In this document: piece after piece, positions 43,239 through 52,160 of the stretch
Layout: each line of letters begins with the position of its first letter
How positions within the stretch are numbered: the first letter of the stretch is position 1
NCBI GenBank assembly: GCA_030530685.1
Contig: JAUMUM010000014.1
Location: forward strand, 1 to 53,848
Source of the DNA: Actinomycetaceae bacterium
GTDB lineage: Bacteria > Actinomycetota > Actinomycetes > Actinomycetales > Actinomycetaceae
Length of the DNA: 53,848 bases
Direction: 5' to 3'
Translations under genes and position numbers: made by a program
Notes under the pieces: generated by a model
Told to the model about the DNA's origin: nothing
The model's input: only the letters and a program-made list of their open reading frames with translations
The model's database searches: none

Positions 43239-44567
43239 ATGGCTCGCATGAAGATCGGACCGCTGTCAGGCTTCCCAGAGTGGTTGCCGGAAGAAAGGCT
43301 CGTCGAACTGAGGATGCTCGACACCCTGCGCTCGACTTTCGAACTCCACGGCTTTTCGGGGATCGAAACGCGCGCGGTCGAACCCGTCGAACAGCTGCTG
43401 AGCAAGGGCGAAACCTCCAAGGAAATCTATCTCCTGAGCAGACTGCAGCCGGGCGGGGATCGGGACTCCCAGCTGGGCCTGCACTTCGACCTGACCGTGC
43501 CACTGGCCCGCTACGTCCTCGAGCACGCGGGCAAGCTCGACTTTCCTTTCAAGCGCTACCAGATCCAGAAGGTTTGGCGCGGCGAGCGGCCCCAGGACGG
43601 GCGCTTTCGCGAGTTCGTCCAGGCGGACGTCGATGTTGTCGGCTTCGAGACGCTCGGCTTCCACCACGAGATCGAGTTGCCTTTGGTCATGGTCGACGCG
43701 CTCGGCAAGCTGCCCATTCCGCGCGTGGTGGTGCGCGTGTCCAACCGCAAGGTGGCCCAGGGCTTTTACGAGTCCATCGGGATCGAGGACGTGGCCGAGA
43801 CCCTGCGCATCGTCGACAAGCTCGACAAGGTCGGCCCCGGCGTCGTCGCGCAGATGCTCACCGAGAAGGTCGCAGTCACGCAGGAGCAGGCCGACCTGGC
43901 ACTGGAGCTCGCGCAGATCAGAGGATCGGACGCCTCGGTGGCGGACAGGGTCCGGCAGTTGGCAGGATCATCCGCGCAACTCGACGAGGGGCTGGAGGAG
44001 CTGGTCGGCCTCGTCGAAGGCGCGAACGAGCTCATCCCCGGCTCTGTCGAGGCAGACCTGAAGATCGCACGGGGGCTCGACTACTACACGGGCTCGGTCT
44101 ACGAGTCGACGCTGGTCGGCCACGAGGATCTCGGCTCGGTGTGCTCGGGCGGCCGCTACGACTCGCTGGCAAGCGACGGCAAGAAATCCTACCCGGGCGT
44201 CGGCCTGTCCATCGGCGTCTCGCGCCTGATCTCGCGCATGCTCGGGCAGGGCGCGCTGGCCGCCTCGCGCAAGGTACCCACGTGCGTGCTCGTGGCCGTC
44301 AACGACGAATCGCAGCGCCGCCACGCCGAGCGGACCGCCATGCAGCTGCGCAGGCGGGGCATTCCCACCGACGTCTCGCCCACCGCGGCGAAGTTCGGCA
44401 AGCAGATTAGGTTCGCCGACAGGCGGGGCATCCCGTTCGTCTGGTTCTCCACGGAAGAGGGCGAGCAGGTCAAGGACATCCGCTCCGGCGAGCAGGGCGA
44501 GGCCGATCCAGAGTTCTGGACGCCACCGGCGCGCGACCTGTCTCCCCGAATTGGCGAGGTCGAGTGA
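43239..44567 (+). CDS. hisS: Histidine-tRNA ligase
   Basis: 442-residue class II synthetase. Motif 2 FKRYQIQKVWRGERPQDGR, histidine-binding GLDYYTGSVYE and motif 3 GVGLSIGVSRLISR are intact; the anticodon-binding domain is at the C-terminus. It opens with SGFPEWLPEERLVELRMLD, the form I associate with Actinomycetaceae. The start is ATG at 43239 or 43248, three codons apart; GGAA lies nearer the second by normal spacing. The stop overlaps the next gene by GTGA. Confidence 0.94.
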   Translation: MARMKIGPLSGFPEWLPEERLVELRMLDTLRSTFELHGFSGIETRAVEPVEQLLSKGETSKEIYLLSRLQPGGDRDSQLGLHFDLTVPLARYVLEHAGKLDFPFKRYQIQKVWRGERPQDGRFREFVQADVDVVGFETLGFHHEIELPLVMVDALGKLPIPRVVVRVSNRKVAQGFYESIGIEDVAETLRIVDKLDKVGPGVVAQMLTEKVAVTQEQADLALELAQIRGSDASVADRVRQLAGSSAQLDEGLEELVGLVEGANELIPGSVEADLKIARGLDYYTGSVYESTLVGHEDLGSVCSGGRYDSLASDGKKSYPGVGLSIGVSRLISRMLGQGALAASRKVPTCVLVAVNDESQRRHAERTAMQLRRRGIPTDVSPTAAKFGKQIRFADRRGIPFVWFSTEEGEQVKDIRSGEQGEADPEFWTPPARDLSPRIGEVE

Positions 44568-46288
44568 GTATTCCCGACGCATCGCATGAGGATCTCGAAA
44601 GGGCGTTGGCGTCCCTGAGAGAATCACTCGGCGACGTCTCTTTCCACCTGGACGTGCCGTCGGCCGAGCACGCGGTGGACGCGGTGGCCGACGCCGTCAA
44701 CCAGCTCGACGACTACATCCTGCCCCGGCTGGCCAATCTCGACGCGCCTCTGCTGGCGGTCGTGGGCGGCTCGACGGGCTCCGGCAAGTCCACCCTGGTC
44801 AACTCGCTGCTCGGGCAGAATGTGGCCAGGGCCACGGCAATCCGGCCGACGACGAGGCGCCCGCTGCTCGTCCACGCCCCCGGCGACGCGCAGTGGTTCG
44901 GCCAGACAAGGATCCTGCCCGGCCTGGCGCGGGTCTACGGCGACGTGGCGGAGGCCGAACCGACCCGTGAGCTCGCGGTGGCGCAAAGCAGCGCACTGCC
45001 CAGCGGCCTGGCGCTCCTCGACTCGCCCGACATCGATTCCGTGGTCGAGGACAACCGCAGGCTCGCGGCCCAACTCATGTCCGCGGCCGACCTGTGGCTC
45101 TTCGTCACGAGCGCTGCCCGCTACGCCGACGCGATTCCCTGGGCGATGCTGGCCGACGCCCGCGAGCGAAACGTCGTGGTGGCCGTCGTGCTCAACCGGG
45201 TGCCGCAGGGCGTCGGTGCCGAGGTCCGAGCCGACCTTGCCAGGCGGCTGGAGGACAACGGTCTGGGCCATGCTCCGCTCTTCGTCATTTCCGAGCGCAT
45301 CGGCGACGAGGGCCGCATTCCCGCCGACGCCGTGGCCCCGGTGAGAACATGGCTTCAGGGTCTGGTTCGCGACGCGGTCGCACGTTCCTCGGTGGCCCGC
45401 CAGACGCTCATGGGAGCGGTCGACTCGCTCGTGCGAAACCGACAGGACATCCTCCTGGCCTTGCGCGACCAGGTGGAGACCGTCGGAAATATGCGCGGCG
45501 ACGTGGACAGGGCCGGCCGCGAGGCGTACGGCTCGATCGTCGCCAGCCTCGCCGACGGGAAGATCCTTCGTTCGGAAGTGCTCCAGCGATGGAACGAGGT
45601 CGTGGGTACGGGCACCTGGATGCGCAGGCTCGAAGGGGGTGTGTCGCGGGCGCGTGACCGGATTACCGGATGGTTCAAGGGCCGCCCGGCGCCGGTTTCG
45701 GTCGAGGGTCTCGAAGAGGGAATCGAGGTGTCACTGCGCGATGCGCTCGTGGCCGAGGCCGAGGGCGCACTGCGTTCGGTCGACGAGGCGTGGTGCGGCC
45801 GCCCGGGCACGCAAGGCCCCAGGAGCGGCGCCGCGGCGAAGGTGCGAAGCGACGAGGAACGCCTCGAGCGCGCGGGGCGGCTCGTCCACTCGTGGCAGCG
45901 TTCGCTGGCGGCTATGGTCACGGAGCAGGGCAAGGACAAGCGAGCGATGGCTCGGGCCGTGTCAGTTGGTGTCAATGTCGTGGGCGCTGCCCTCATGATC
46001 GTCGTCTTCGCGTCGAGCTCCGGGTTGACCGGCGGCGAGGTCGCGGTGGCCGGGGGAACGGCCGTCGTGGCGCAGAGGCTGCTGGAAGCGATCTTTGGCG
46101 ATGACGCCGTCCGCGCGATGGCCAGGAAGGCCCGCGAGAGTTTGCTCGAGCGCGCCGAGGCTTTCATCGCCGAGGACCTCGCTCCTTACGTGGCCGAATG
46201 CGAGGCGGTCGCGGTCGACCGTGACGTGCCTGAGGCGCTCGCCAGGGCATTCGATTCCGTGGAGCGCCGGGGAGGACGTAGCCGATGA
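44564..46288 (+). CDS. Dynamin-like GTPase, first of a tandem pair
   Basis: 574 residues. The G1/P-loop GGSTGSGKST is at 68-77, a threonine switch (RPTTRRPLL) at about 95-103, G3-like LLDSPDIDSV near 147, and a G4-like LNRVPQG near 207. A long helical stalk region follows, then a hydrophobic segment (about 460-500, GVNVVGAALMIVVFASS) that may anchor it in the membrane. The layout suggests a bacterial dynamin-like protein that remodels membranes. Translationally coupled to hisS and to a second such protein. In Streptomyces paired dynamins act at sporulation septa; any role here is inference. Confidence 0.8.
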   Translation: MSIPDASHEDLERALASLRESLGDVSFHLDVPSAEHAVDAVADAVNQLDDYILPRLANLDAPLLAVVGGSTGSGKSTLVNSLLGQNVARATAIRPTTRRPLLVHAPGDAQWFGQTRILPGLARVYGDVAEAEPTRELAVAQSSALPSGLALLDSPDIDSVVEDNRRLAAQLMSAADLWLFVTSAARYADAIPWAMLADARERNVVVAVVLNRVPQGVGAEVRADLARRLEDNGLGHAPLFVISERIGDEGRIPADAVAPVRTWLQGLVRDAVARSSVARQTLMGAVDSLVRNRQDILLALRDQVETVGNMRGDVDRAGREAYGSIVASLADGKILRSEVLQRWNEVVGTGTWMRRLEGGVSRARDRITGWFKGRPAPVSVEGLEEGIEVSLRDALVAEAEGALRSVDEAWCGRPGTQGPRSGAAAKVRSDEERLERAGRLVHSWQRSLAAMVTEQGKDKRAMARAVSVGVNVVGAALMIVVFASSSGLTGGEVAVAGGTAVVAQRLLEAIFGDDAVRAMARKARESLLERAEAFIAEDLAPYVAECEAVAVDRDVPEALARAFDSVERRGGRSR

Positions 46289-47862
46289 CACTGACGATCG
46301 AGGAGGGGATCACGCAGCTCGACCGGGCGCTGGAGATGCTCGGTCCGCATCTTCCCGAAGCGGGGGAGGAGGCCAGGCGGGCGGCCGAGCGGATTCGCGG
46401 GCGCATCCAGGTGGGCGCCGACAAGACCGTCGTGGCGCTCGCAGGTGCCACGGGCAGCGGCAAGTCCTCGCTGCTCAACCGGCTGGCCGGTGTGGATTGC
46501 GCCCGGGTCGCGCCGGTCAGGCCGACGACGACGCACGCACTGGCCGTCTCGGGCGCGAGCGCACCGCGGCTGCTCGACTGGATGGGCATCGAGGCCCGGG
46601 TTGTGGAGCCTCAGGTTCTCCTCAATGAGGACATGATCCTCGTTGACCTCCCGGACCTCGATTCGGTCGAGTGTGAGCACCGGAGGATTGCCGATTCCGT
46701 CATCGAAAGGGCCGACGTCGTCATCTTCGTTCTCGATCCGCAAAAATACGCCGACGCCGTCATCCACAAGGACTACCTCCAGTCTTTCGTCGAGCACGGG
46801 GCGGTGAGCATCGTCGCGCTCAATCAGATCGATCGCGTCGCCGAATCGGAGCGCGAGGGGGTCCTGGCCGATGTGGCCGAGCTCGTGGCTCGGGACGGTC
46901 TCGATGCGACGGTCGTGGCGACATCGGCGGCAACCGGCGAGGGCGTGGAATCGTTGCGCCAGATGCTGCTCGAGCTCGCGCAAGAGCGGCAGGCCGTGCG
47001 GCTCGGTCTGGCGGCCGATCTCAGGTCCGAGGGCGCCCGGCTCGCCTATGCCGTTCGCAGCGACGGAGGCAGGGCCGTCAGGAATGGCGACCGCGCCGAT
47101 TTCGAGCCTGTCGCGCGGGCCGTGGCCCAGGCCGCCGGCGCGGAGGACGTGGCGCGGGCTGCCGAGCAGTCCTACCTCCTGCGAGCCGGAAAGGCGACTG
47201 CGTGGCCTCCCGCCAGGTTCGTCAAGCGCGGCATCGACCCCCTCGTGCGGCTCGGCCTCGTGTCGGCCGGAGGGCGCGACCGGCCGCCAGAGCGTGCCAG
47301 CAATATGGTCGCCGGCTCGTCAGCGGCGGCGCGGTCGGCGGTCAGCGATTACGCCACGGCGAGCCTGAGCGCGCTGCCGGAATCGTGGCGCAAAGGCGTC
47401 GCCGTCGACGTGGACGCCGCCGCATCCGAGCTGGTGGAGTCCGCCGATGCGCTGGCTGCCGGCGTCGACCTCGAGCATCGGCGCAGGCCTGGGTGGTGGG
47501 GCGTCGTCGGCCTCGGCCACTTCCTCTTCTTCGCCTGCGCGGTCGCGGGGCTCGGCTGGCTTGCCGCCCTCGCCGCGAGCGGGTGGCTGCGCATCCGGAT
47601 ACCTGAGCCGCCCTATGTCGGACCGGTGTCGATGCCGGCCCTGCTCGCAATCGGCGGCCTGGCGGCGGGGTGGGCTTTGAGTGCGCTGGCTAAACGGTGG
47701 CGGGTGCGTTCGGCTGCCCGAGCCCGCTCGCGCGTGCGGCAACGCCTGGTCGACGCCGTGGGCTCGCGCGCCGAGCAGACGATCGAGTCGCCGTTGGAGC
47801 GCGAGCGTTCCCGCTATGCGGATTTCATGGAGTGCGTGGCGCGCCTGGCGACCGTGCGCTAG
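46285..47862 (+). CDS. Dynamin-like GTPase, second of a tandem pair
   Basis: 525 residues. P-loop AGATGSGKSSL at 53-63, RPTTTHALA switch, G3 LVDLPDLDSVE near 125 and G4 LNQIDRVA near 178 are all visible, so the G domain is more canonical than in its partner. The C-terminal half has two membrane helices (about 410-437 and 452-472) separated by a short loop, then a basic tail. It overlaps the first GTPase by four bases (ATGA). Two unequal GTPases made together fit a heteromeric membrane machine. Confidence 0.82.
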   Translation: MTLTIEEGITQLDRALEMLGPHLPEAGEEARRAAERIRGRIQVGADKTVVALAGATGSGKSSLLNRLAGVDCARVAPVRPTTTHALAVSGASAPRLLDWMGIEARVVEPQVLLNEDMILVDLPDLDSVECEHRRIADSVIERADVVIFVLDPQKYADAVIHKDYLQSFVEHGAVSIVALNQIDRVAESEREGVLADVAELVARDGLDATVVATSAATGEGVESLRQMLLELAQERQAVRLGLAADLRSEGARLAYAVRSDGGRAVRNGDRADFEPVARAVAQAAGAEDVARAAEQSYLLRAGKATAWPPARFVKRGIDPLVRLGLVSAGGRDRPPERASNMVAGSSAAARSAVSDYATASLSALPESWRKGVAVDVDAAASELVESADALAAGVDLEHRRRPGWWGVVGLGHFLFFACAVAGLGWLAALAASGWLRIRIPEPPYVGPVSMPALLAIGGLAAGWALSALAKRWRVRSAARARSRVRQRLVDAVGSRAEQTIESPLERERSRYADFMECVARLATVR

Positions 47863-47916
47863 CGTCGGCGGCCAACGCCGGGCCGCAAGTTGTGTCCGCG
47901 AAGGAAAATGGGGCGC

Positions 47917-47945
47917 GATTATGCATAGCCGCAGGTCGTATAATC
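47917..47945 (+). promoter_or_regulatory. argR promoter with ARG-box-like inverted repeat
   Basis: A perfect -10 TATAAT is at 47939-47944. It lies inside an inverted repeat GATTAT (47917-47922) / ATAATC (47940-47945), and TATGCATA (47920-47927) resembles an ARG-box half site. This fits autorepression by ArgR, whose gene begins 63 bases downstream. Confidence 0.45.
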
Positions 47946-48007
47946 TTTGATGTACGCCGTCCTTTGCGTTCCTATTGACGTCCATTCGCATCGCTCACGG
48001 AGAAACG

Positions 48008-48499
48008 ATGAAATCACGCAGCACGGCGGTGCCCACGACGCGCACCGCGAGGCAAGCGCTCATAGCCCAGCTTCTGGCCGAAAGGTCCGTCCATTCCCAA
48101 GGTGAGCTCAGGACTCTGGTGAAGGAAGCCGGCTTTTCGGTCACGCAGGCGACCCTTTCCCGTGACCTCGACGAGCTCAACGCGATCAAGGTCCGCGACT
48201 CGACGGGCAATCAGATCTACCGGATACCCGATGAATACGAGTTGCTCAGCGCGGCGCAGGGGGCGCGGGCTCAACTCGAGCGGTGGTGCCCGGAGGTGCT
48301 GGTCAGCGTTCAGCAGGCACTGAACCAACTGGTGCTCAGGACGCCCTCGGGCGGAGCGCACCTGCTCGCAGGGGGTGTTGACAAGGCGCGCATTCCGGGC
48401 GTCCTAGGGTGCATTGCCGGCGACGACACCGTCCTCATCATCGCCGAAAGCGACGAGCGGGCAACCCAGCTCAAGCAGGAGCTCCTCTCACTGGCCTAG
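48008..48499 (+). CDS. argR: Arginine repressor ArgR
   Basis: 163 residues. The N-terminal winged helix has ALIAQLLAERSVHSQGEL and SVTQATLSRDLDELNAIKV; the C-terminal arginine-binding/oligomerisation domain has HLLAGGVDKARIPGVLGCIAGDDTVLII. ATG at 48008 follows GGAGAAA; an in-frame start 11 codons up is less likely. No arginine genes are adjacent, so this is an orphan regulator. Its TAG overlaps the TAG of the convergent exporter in a CCTAGG palindrome. Confidence 0.94.
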   Translation: MKSRSTAVPTTRTARQALIAQLLAERSVHSQGELRTLVKEAGFSVTQATLSRDLDELNAIKVRDSTGNQIYRIPDEYELLSAAQGARAQLERWCPEVLVSVQQALNQLVLRTPSGGAHLLAGGVDKARIPGVLGCIAGDDTVLIIAESDERATQLKQELLSLA

Positions 48500-49941
48500 G
48501 CCGTGGCTGGAGTCTTCGGGCGGCACCGGAGGAAGGCGATGGCCGTGACCATCGCCAGGAGCACGAACACGATGATGACCGTCGTCCCGGCGGCGAAGGC
48601 GGAGAACCAGGCATGCGTCGTCCGGTTCCCACCGAGCACGGTGAAGAAGATACCCGTGACGACGGCGATTCCAATAGCCGTGCACACGCGCTGCACCGTC
48701 TGGAGCAGGCCGCCGGCCGTTCCGCCCTGGGACGGTGGCACGTCGAACATTGCCTGAGTGAGGTTGGCCGCTCCCATGGCGCCGAGGCCCAGGCCTGCGG
48801 GCATGAGCGGCAACGTGAGCAGGGCCACGGGAGCTCCCCGGAAGACGAACCACGCGGTGGCGATGGTCAGTGCGAGCGAAACGGCGACCAGACCCATCGA
48901 CCAGACCATGATCTGCTTGCCGCGCTCGTAGGCGTGGTTGCCCGCCCAGACGGCCGACCAGCCCGACAGCAGGGCATTGGGCAGTCCGATGAGCCCGACC
49001 GTCAGGGCTGAGACATCCAAGCCGGACTGGAGGCACATGGCGAGGATGACGAAGATGGACGTCGTGCCCAGGAACTGGAATGCCGAGATGGCCGTTGAAT
49101 AGCTCAGCGAGGGCAGCGTGAACAGGTCGAGATCGACCATGGGAAGGTGGCCGCGCTTCTTGTAGAGCAACTCCCAGGCGACCCAGGCTGCCACGAGCAC
49201 GACGCCCGCCAGCAGAAGCAGCCAGCGCCAGGAAACCTGCGTCATGAAGGGCAGCATGATTGCGACAACCGCCAGGCACAGGAGGATCATGCCAAGTGGG
49301 TCGAGGTCGACGCGCGACCGGGTGTCCCGCCGGGACGCGAACGGGAGGTAGCGCGCGGCAGCGATCACGCCGACGACGCCGAGCGGCCCGTTGATGAGGA
49401 AGCTCCACCGCCAGCCCAGATCCGGGCCGAGCCACGAGACGAAACTGCCGGAAAGAACCGGTCCGGTGGCGACCGACATGGCGATGACCAGCCCGAGGAA
49501 GCCGAAGGCACGGGCTCTGACCCGCGCCTGGAAGTGGTTCTGGATCAGCCCGGTGACCTGCGGAGAGAAGATGCCGGCGCCTAGGCCCTGGAACACGCGC
49601 ATGACGTTGAGGGCCATGGCATCCGAGACGAGTCCGCAGCCTATCGAGGACAGGGCAAAGACGGACAGGCCGGCGACGAAGCACACCGACTGGCCGAAAA
49701 TGTCGCCGATGCGGCCGGCGGGCACGAGCATGATGCCGGTTGCCAGCGCGTATCCGGACAGCACCCACTGGCTTGCCGAGCTCGACGCTCCGATCGAGTC
49801 CTGAATGACGGGAAGCGTGTTGTTGACGGAACTGACCTGGAGGAGAGCCATGGCAAGTGCAACGAGCACGACGGCCAGCATGATATTGCGGTCGTAGCGT
49901 TTGTTCGACCCCGGCAATTCGAAATAGCGTGAATTGTTCAT
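48496..49941 (-). CDS. MFS drug exporter (DHA2-type, about 14 helices)
   Basis: 481 residues. The N-terminal half has the proton/substrate antiporter pattern (QWVLSGYALATGIMLVPAGRIGDIFG; MRVFQGLGAGIFSPQVTGLI; GPVLSGSFVSWLGPDLGWRWSFLINGPLG), characteristic of 14-helix DHA2 exporters. It probably exports toxic organic compounds with proton uptake. ATG at 49941 has AAAGGA upstream; an extension to 50016 is open but lacks such a site. Divergent from the nitroreductase gene across 360 bases, convergent with argR. Confidence 0.92.
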   Translation of the reverse strand: MNNSRYFELPGSNKRYDRNIMLAVVLVALAMALLQVSSVNNTLPVIQDSIGASSSASQWVLSGYALATGIMLVPAGRIGDIFGQSVCFVAGLSVFALSSIGCGLVSDAMALNVMRVFQGLGAGIFSPQVTGLIQNHFQARVRARAFGFLGLVIAMSVATGPVLSGSFVSWLGPDLGWRWSFLINGPLGVVGVIAAARYLPFASRRDTRSRVDLDPLGMILLCLAVVAIMLPFMTQVSWRWLLLLAGVVLVAAWVAWELLYKKRGHLPMVDLDLFTLPSLSYSTAISAFQFLGTTSIFVILAMCLQSGLDVSALTVGLIGLPNALLSGWSAVWAGNHAYERGKQIMVWSMGLVAVSLALTIATAWFVFRGAPVALLTLPLMPAGLGLGAMGAANLTQAMFDVPPSQGGTAGGLLQTVQRVCTAIGIAVVTGIFFTVLGGNRTTHAWFSAFAAGTTVIIVFVLLAMVTAIAFLRCRPKTPATA

Positions 49942-50303
49942 TCGATCCTTTCGCGCATCCGAGTCTAACCCCGCTTGCCAGCGCGCGATGACGCGGGCGC
50001 GTGTTCCTCGCTTCACATGCGACGCATTGTGTCATTGTGGCCCGATCGACCGAGCGATGGGTGGGCGTCGATACATGTGAGTTCGCCGGCTTCAATCCGA
50101 TTCGACAGGTAGTGACGGCTTCCCGCGATACGCGTTGAGGCGGTGCGATTGGCGTTGCCGCGGGTAGGCGGCTTTTGTCCGGGGGGGGGCGGATCGCGGG
50201 CGCTGGCTGGCGCGTTTGGCGTCGCCCATATCGGAGCGCACGCCGGTGTGAGACTCGCGCCGGGCCTTGGCTCGCCGTTGGCATTTCGTGAGAAAATCCG
50301 GTC
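49942..50303. other. Divergent promoter region with a nine-G tract
   Basis: No gene. It separates the MFS exporter from the nitroreductase and must contain both promoters. A run of nine G (50181-50189) lies about 115 bases before the nitroreductase start. The sequence CACATGCGACGCATTGTGTC near 50014-50033 is partly symmetric and could bind a regulator of the exporter; this is weak. Confidence 0.6.
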
Positions 50304-51062
50304 ATGGAGTCAGTCAATTCAACGATCCGGTCCCAGTTGGGACACCGCACCATTCGCCAATGGACCGGCGAACCGCTTGCCGGGGACACCCGTGAGGCGC
50401 TCCTCGCCGTGGCGGCGCGGACGGCTAGCTCGACGGGAATGCAGCAGGCAGGAATCATTCGCATCACGAGCCCCGAGTTGCGCCAGGGTCTAGCTGCAAT
50501 TGCGAATCAGCAGTACCTGGTCGAGGCCCCGGAGTTGTGGGTCTTCATCGTCGACACCGCTCGCGGCGAGGCGATCCTCCGGGAACGCGGCGTGAGCGGC
50601 GAGGGCCCGGCGTCGATGGACGCTTTCTTCCAGGGATTCACCGACGCGTGTGTCATGGCCCAGAATGTCGTCGTCGCCGCCGAATCCCTCGGCCTGGGCG
50701 CCTGCTACTTCGGCAGCATCCTCAACGACTGCCAGGCGGTGATCGAGCTGCTGGACATGCCGCAGGGCACGTTCCCGGTCGTCGGTCTGGGCATCGGTGA
50801 GCCCGCACAGGATCCGCAACTCAAGCCGCGCATGCCCATGGAACTGCGGGTATCCGAAAACTCCTACCAGCGTCCGCCCTCGTGGAGCGAGGCGCTGAGG
50901 GATTACGACGAGGCCATGCGCACGTACTATGACCTGCGCGAGCCATCACGGACGGTCCCGGCCTTCACCGATCAGGTCGTGGCCAGGATGACTAACGTCA
51001 ACCCGAAGCGGGCCGAGATCTTGCGGGTCATCGGCCAGCAGGGCTTCGACTTCAGACTCTAG
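50304..51062 (+). CDS. NADPH-dependent flavin nitroreductase (NfsA/Frp-like)
   Basis: 252 residues. The flavin-binding features of the nitroreductase superfamily are visible: HRTIRQWTGEPL near the N-terminus, GLGACYFGSI and FPVVGLGIGEPAQDPQLKPRMP in the middle, as in NfsA/FRP. It should reduce nitro compounds, quinones or flavin using NADPH. Divergent from an MFS exporter, so the two may form a response to redox-active drugs. The start lacks an obvious ribosome-binding site. Confidence 0.9.
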   Translation: MESVNSTIRSQLGHRTIRQWTGEPLAGDTREALLAVAARTASSTGMQQAGIIRITSPELRQGLAAIANQQYLVEAPELWVFIVDTARGEAILRERGVSGEGPASMDAFFQGFTDACVMAQNVVVAAESLGLGACYFGSILNDCQAVIELLDMPQGTFPVVGLGIGEPAQDPQLKPRMPMELRVSENSYQRPPSWSEALRDYDEAMRTYYDLREPSRTVPAFTDQVVARMTNVNPKRAEILRVIGQQGFDFRL

Positions 51063-51327
51063 GAATCGCTTGAGTGGCTGTATGCGCTTGCAACCCCCAT
51101 GTGGCAAGTTCGCGGTGGCGTCGTGCTGACCGGCCGGCCGGAGGCGCGTCGGCGGTCATGGCTCGTAAGTCGGTACCGTAGTGCGGCTATCCGTCGCGTG
51201 CCCGGGCGGTTGCGGCGCAACGATAGGAGGCGGCATTGGCACAAACGGGAACGGCCGTTCCGAAAGTGGCCGAGACGACTGCGGCCGCAGCATCAGCAGG
51301 ACCGTCGCCGCGGCAGAGGGAGCGCGA

Positions 51328-51852
51328 ATGCCGCCCTTGGATGGCGTCACGCGCACGATGAGCGCCCAACGCTCACCGGCGCACAGCCACAAGGACGGGG
51401 AGCGGGCTCGCCGGGCCTTCCTCTTTCTCGTCAATCCGAGGCTCCACTACGACCCCTACCCCGACTGGCAGGCCTGGATGCCGCGGATCGACGAGGGCGA
51501 GACGATTCCAATGGAGTGGAACACGGGCTCGCGCCGCTCGGGCATGACCGATGGCGACGTCGCGTTGCTCGTCAAGCTTGGGCAGGATCCGCGTGGACTT
51601 GTCGCGACCGGCGTGATCACGAGTGATATCTACGAGGGACCGCACTGGAATCCCGACGCGCGCTCGCCCGTTACCGGATGGGTTCAGCTGCGATTCGATC
51701 GTCTTTTCGATCTGGACGACCCCGTGCCTCTCGACGTCCTGCGCGCGATAGGCCCGTCAGTTCGCTGGACGGCGCGCATGTCGGGCACGGAGGTTCCCAT
51801 CGATGTCGCACGGGAAGTCCTTTCCTTCGTCGACACCGGGTCGCGTACCTGA
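51328..51852 (+). CDS. Stand-alone EVE/PUA-like domain protein
   Basis: 174 residues. The core, from FLFLVNPRLHYDPYPDW through VALLVKLGQDPRGLVATGV and ITSDIYEGPHW to RWTARMSGTEVP, matches my recollection of the EVE-like N-terminal domain of actinobacterial HNH endonucleases of the McrA type. That domain is thought to read modified bases. No HNH domain follows here. ATG at 51328 has GAGGGA seven bases upstream; an in-frame ATG at 51361 is a shorter choice and the frame is open to 51181. Family placement is moderately sure, function not. Confidence 0.7.
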   Translation: MPPLDGVTRTMSAQRSPAHSHKDGERARRAFLFLVNPRLHYDPYPDWQAWMPRIDEGETIPMEWNTGSRRSGMTDGDVALLVKLGQDPRGLVATGVITSDIYEGPHWNPDARSPVTGWVQLRFDRLFDLDDPVPLDVLRAIGPSVRWTARMSGTEVPIDVAREVLSFVDTGSRT

Positions 51853-52160
51853 GCGCGTTGCCCGTATGCGCCGCGAACCCGTGGCCTACGGCGTCGTCCG
51901 CTGCCTCGCGACACACGGGTGCTCCGGGCGAGCCTGCTGGCTGGACCTCCTGGCGAGTTTGGGCTCGGCAGCTGCGCTCTCGCGTGCGGCGACGGCTCGG
52001 CCGGGCTGCGCTGTGGCCGTAGCCGCCCCGCCACTGGCGCGCAACCGAATCGTCGTGAGATGGCATGATGGGCACGGGCGACCGGCGATGTTGTCCCTGC
52101 TCTAAAATGACAGACTTGAAGGGCACGTGCCCAAAAGAACCGAAAGGGAAGGACAGGGAA
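51853..52160. other. Intergenic region before tyrS
   Basis: No gene recognisable. A frame continuing into tyrS from 52065 is open but the synthetase aligns from 52161. A TCTAAAAT -10-like sequence lies at about 52101-52108. I looked for a T-box leader and saw none. Confidence 0.5.
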
